Assembly: GCA_937894795.1 (NCBI GenBank)
Contig: CALCQV010000006.1
Span: forward strand, 43,066 to 107,065
Source of the DNA: an uncultured Bacteroidales bacterium
GTDB lineage: Bacteria; Bacteroidota; Bacteroidia; Bacteroidales; Lentimicrobiaceae
Direction: 5' to 3'
Length of the DNA: 64,000 nt
Part shown: positions 63,048 to 64,000 of the stretch, in pieces
How the letters are laid out: each line of letters opens with the position of its first letter
Numbering within the stretch: the first letter of the stretch is position 1
Notes under the pieces: generated by a model
Databases searched by the model: none
Told to the model about the DNA's origin: nothing
Seen by the model: the letters and a program-made list of their open reading frames with translations, nothing else
Made by a program: the position numbers and the translations under genes

Positions 63048-63140
63048 CAGCTATATTTCTTATTTTTGTCTATATCTTACAACTGAATGGATCCCGGATC
63101 GAAACAGTAAACACTAGACTTTGGCTTACAATTAACTGCA

Positions 63141-63803
63141 ATGGGAATATTAAATCACGGATTGTTTGGACCACATAAAGGCAGGACAGGAAATGTAATA
63201 GGCAGTTTCTGGAAAAAAATCAACATTTTAAGGATCAGACCAGAAACATATAATGATGCGAACAGTCTACAACAGCAAGATCAAAGATTGAGGTTTAAAC
63301 TCACCAATTATTTTATTTCATTAAATAGGGTGCTTATAAAGATTGGTTTTTCAGGTGAAAGAAATTCAGCATCCCCGTATAACAGGGCAACAAAATACAA
63401 CATGATGCATGCCATTACAGGTATGTATCCTGATTTGAAACTTGATTTAGACCTGGCACGTATAAGCTCCGGTGATCTGGAAGGTATAGAAGCACCTGTT
63501 GTAACAACACCTTATGCACAAACCTTAAGAATTGAGTGGATTGACAATTCCGGCCAAGGTCACGCTGAAGCAACCGACAATGTTTTTGTAAGCATAATTG
63601 ATGAAACCATTAAAGAAGCATTTATAAATGATACCATGATTAAAAGGTGTGATAGAACAGCAACCGTTGAACTTCCTCAAAAATGGTCAGGTAAAAATGT
63701 TGTTGTCATGGCATTTACAGCCTCTGAAATGGTAACAGCCACAGCTAAAAACAAGTATCAGGTTTCAACTTCAGCCGTTTTAGGAAAGGTTAAAGTACCT
63801 TAA
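63141..63803 (+). CDS. DUF6266 family protein
   Basis: 220 residues. Family start MGILNHGLFGPHKGRTGNVIGSFWKKIN then QQQDQRLRFKLTNYFISL, a helical segment (VLIKIGFSGERN) and beta-rich repeats. It diverges strongly in sequence from the 62748 paralog while keeping the layout. Function unknown; the N-terminal GKVG-like turn and repeated beta halves recall secreted or structural proteins, but no export signal is visible. Confidence 0.85.
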   Translation: MGILNHGLFGPHKGRTGNVIGSFWKKINILRIRPETYNDANSLQQQDQRLRFKLTNYFISLNRVLIKIGFSGERNSASPYNRATKYNMMHAITGMYPDLKLDLDLARISSGDLEGIEAPVVTTPYAQTLRIEWIDNSGQGHAEATDNVFVSIIDETIKEAFINDTMIKRCDRTATVELPQKWSGKNVVVMAFTASEMVTATAKNKYQVSTSAVLGKVKVP

Positions 63804-63821
63804 AATTAAAGTATTAGCTAT

Positions 63822-63954
63822 ATTGTACCTGAGTTAGGAGTTATTCTTTACCAAAACCATGGAGCAGTAATTTGCACGATGATTTAATGGCACTATAAGA
63901 ATGATAAAAAGGTACAATGAAGATGTTAAAAAGGCACGATGAGACAGATATAGA
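63822..63954 (+). repeat. Array C: 22-bp tandem repeats downstream of the 63141 gene
   Basis: GGCAC at 63889, GGTAC at 63911 and GGCAC at 63933 begin units exactly 22 bp apart; the first two share GGYACWATRARRATGWTAAAAA and the third is partial. ATTGTACC (63822-63829) is the reverse complement of GGTACAAT (63911-63918). A further TTGCACGAT lies at 63873. The period is twice that of arrays A and B, and the GGTRCAA core resembles the inverted repeat at 63012-63047. Confidence 0.65.
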
Positions 63955-63962
63955 GAAATAAA

Positions 63963-63993
63963 AAAACGGTTCATCTAAATGGACCGTTTTTTT
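63963..63993 (+). terminator. Rho-independent terminator after array C
   Basis: 12-bp stem AAAACGGTTCAT (63963-63974) / ATGGACCGTTTT (63979-63990), with one G-T pair and loop CTAA, then a T-run. It would terminate the 63141 transcript after array C, so array C would be part of the mRNA. Confidence 0.85.
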
Positions 63994-64000
63994 ATTTCTC

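Overview
The window is a stretch of a Bacteroidota chromosome, most likely an anaerobic or facultative member of the Bacteroidales or a close relative. The evidence is the Bacteroidota-type promoter element TAnnTTTG (about 20 copies sit in front of genes here), AT-rich coding sequence, and families largely restricted to this phylum: DUF3127, DUF4301, DUF4835, DUF6266, the NTP_transf_4 GlmU-like protein, and M56 peptidases carrying TonB C-terminal domains. A four-subunit 2-oxoacid:ferredoxin oxidoreductase and an ETF/acyl-CoA dehydrogenase set fit anaerobic amino acid or acyl-CoA metabolism. I see no insertion sequence, prophage, plasmid gene, rRNA or CRISPR array; nearly all of the window is ordinary chromosome.

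Layout. 0-12 kb: lon, a GlmU-like nucleotidyltransferase, rpmE type B, two unrecognised proteins, serC, aat, a guanine deaminase, DUF3127, a TPR histidine kinase and a PflA-like radical SAM protein. 12.4-17.8 kb: an amino-sugar-like cluster made of a ROK regulator, an FHS sugar permease, a sugar nucleotidyltransferase, a wrecked GH20 hexosaminidase and an acyltransferase. 17.8-25 kb: two tRNA-Leu genes, DUF4301, pdxH, a DUF1684 protein, a small beta-barrel candidate, a coiled-coil membrane protein, a TlpA-like thioredoxin and a TonB-domain protein. 25.2-27.7 kb: a BlaI/M56 regulatory pair with clear operators. 27.7-31 kb: the classical thrS-infC-rpmI-rplT operon. 32-38.4 kb: a heavy-metal RND efflux operon led by a small His/Cys-rich protein. 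38.4-44 kb: a TfoX-C protein, a membrane protein, an aminotransferase and korDABC. 44-51.5 kb: thioredoxin, MFS, glutathione peroxidase, acyl-CoA dehydrogenase with etfAB, and fabI. 51.6-56.6 kb: a bamD-omega-coaBC-DUF4835-recN run. 56.7-62 kb: photolyase, an alpha-oxoamine-synthase-like enzyme, a HerA-like ATPase and a potassium channel. 62.1-64 kb: a divergent DUF6266 pair.

The most unusual signal is non-coding. Two intergenic regions 50 kb apart (12.63-12.72 kb and 62.85-62.93 kb) carry arrays of short units spaced at exactly 11 bp, arranged as two inverted arms around a 9-nt centre. The two arrays have different but related unit sequences (core ACG-Y-W-T-R-AAA). A third region (63.89-63.95 kb) has a 22-bp tandem repeat, twice 11. 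No family I know explains them. They could be helically phased protein-binding arrays or transcribed hairpins, and they are the best candidate for something undescribed here.
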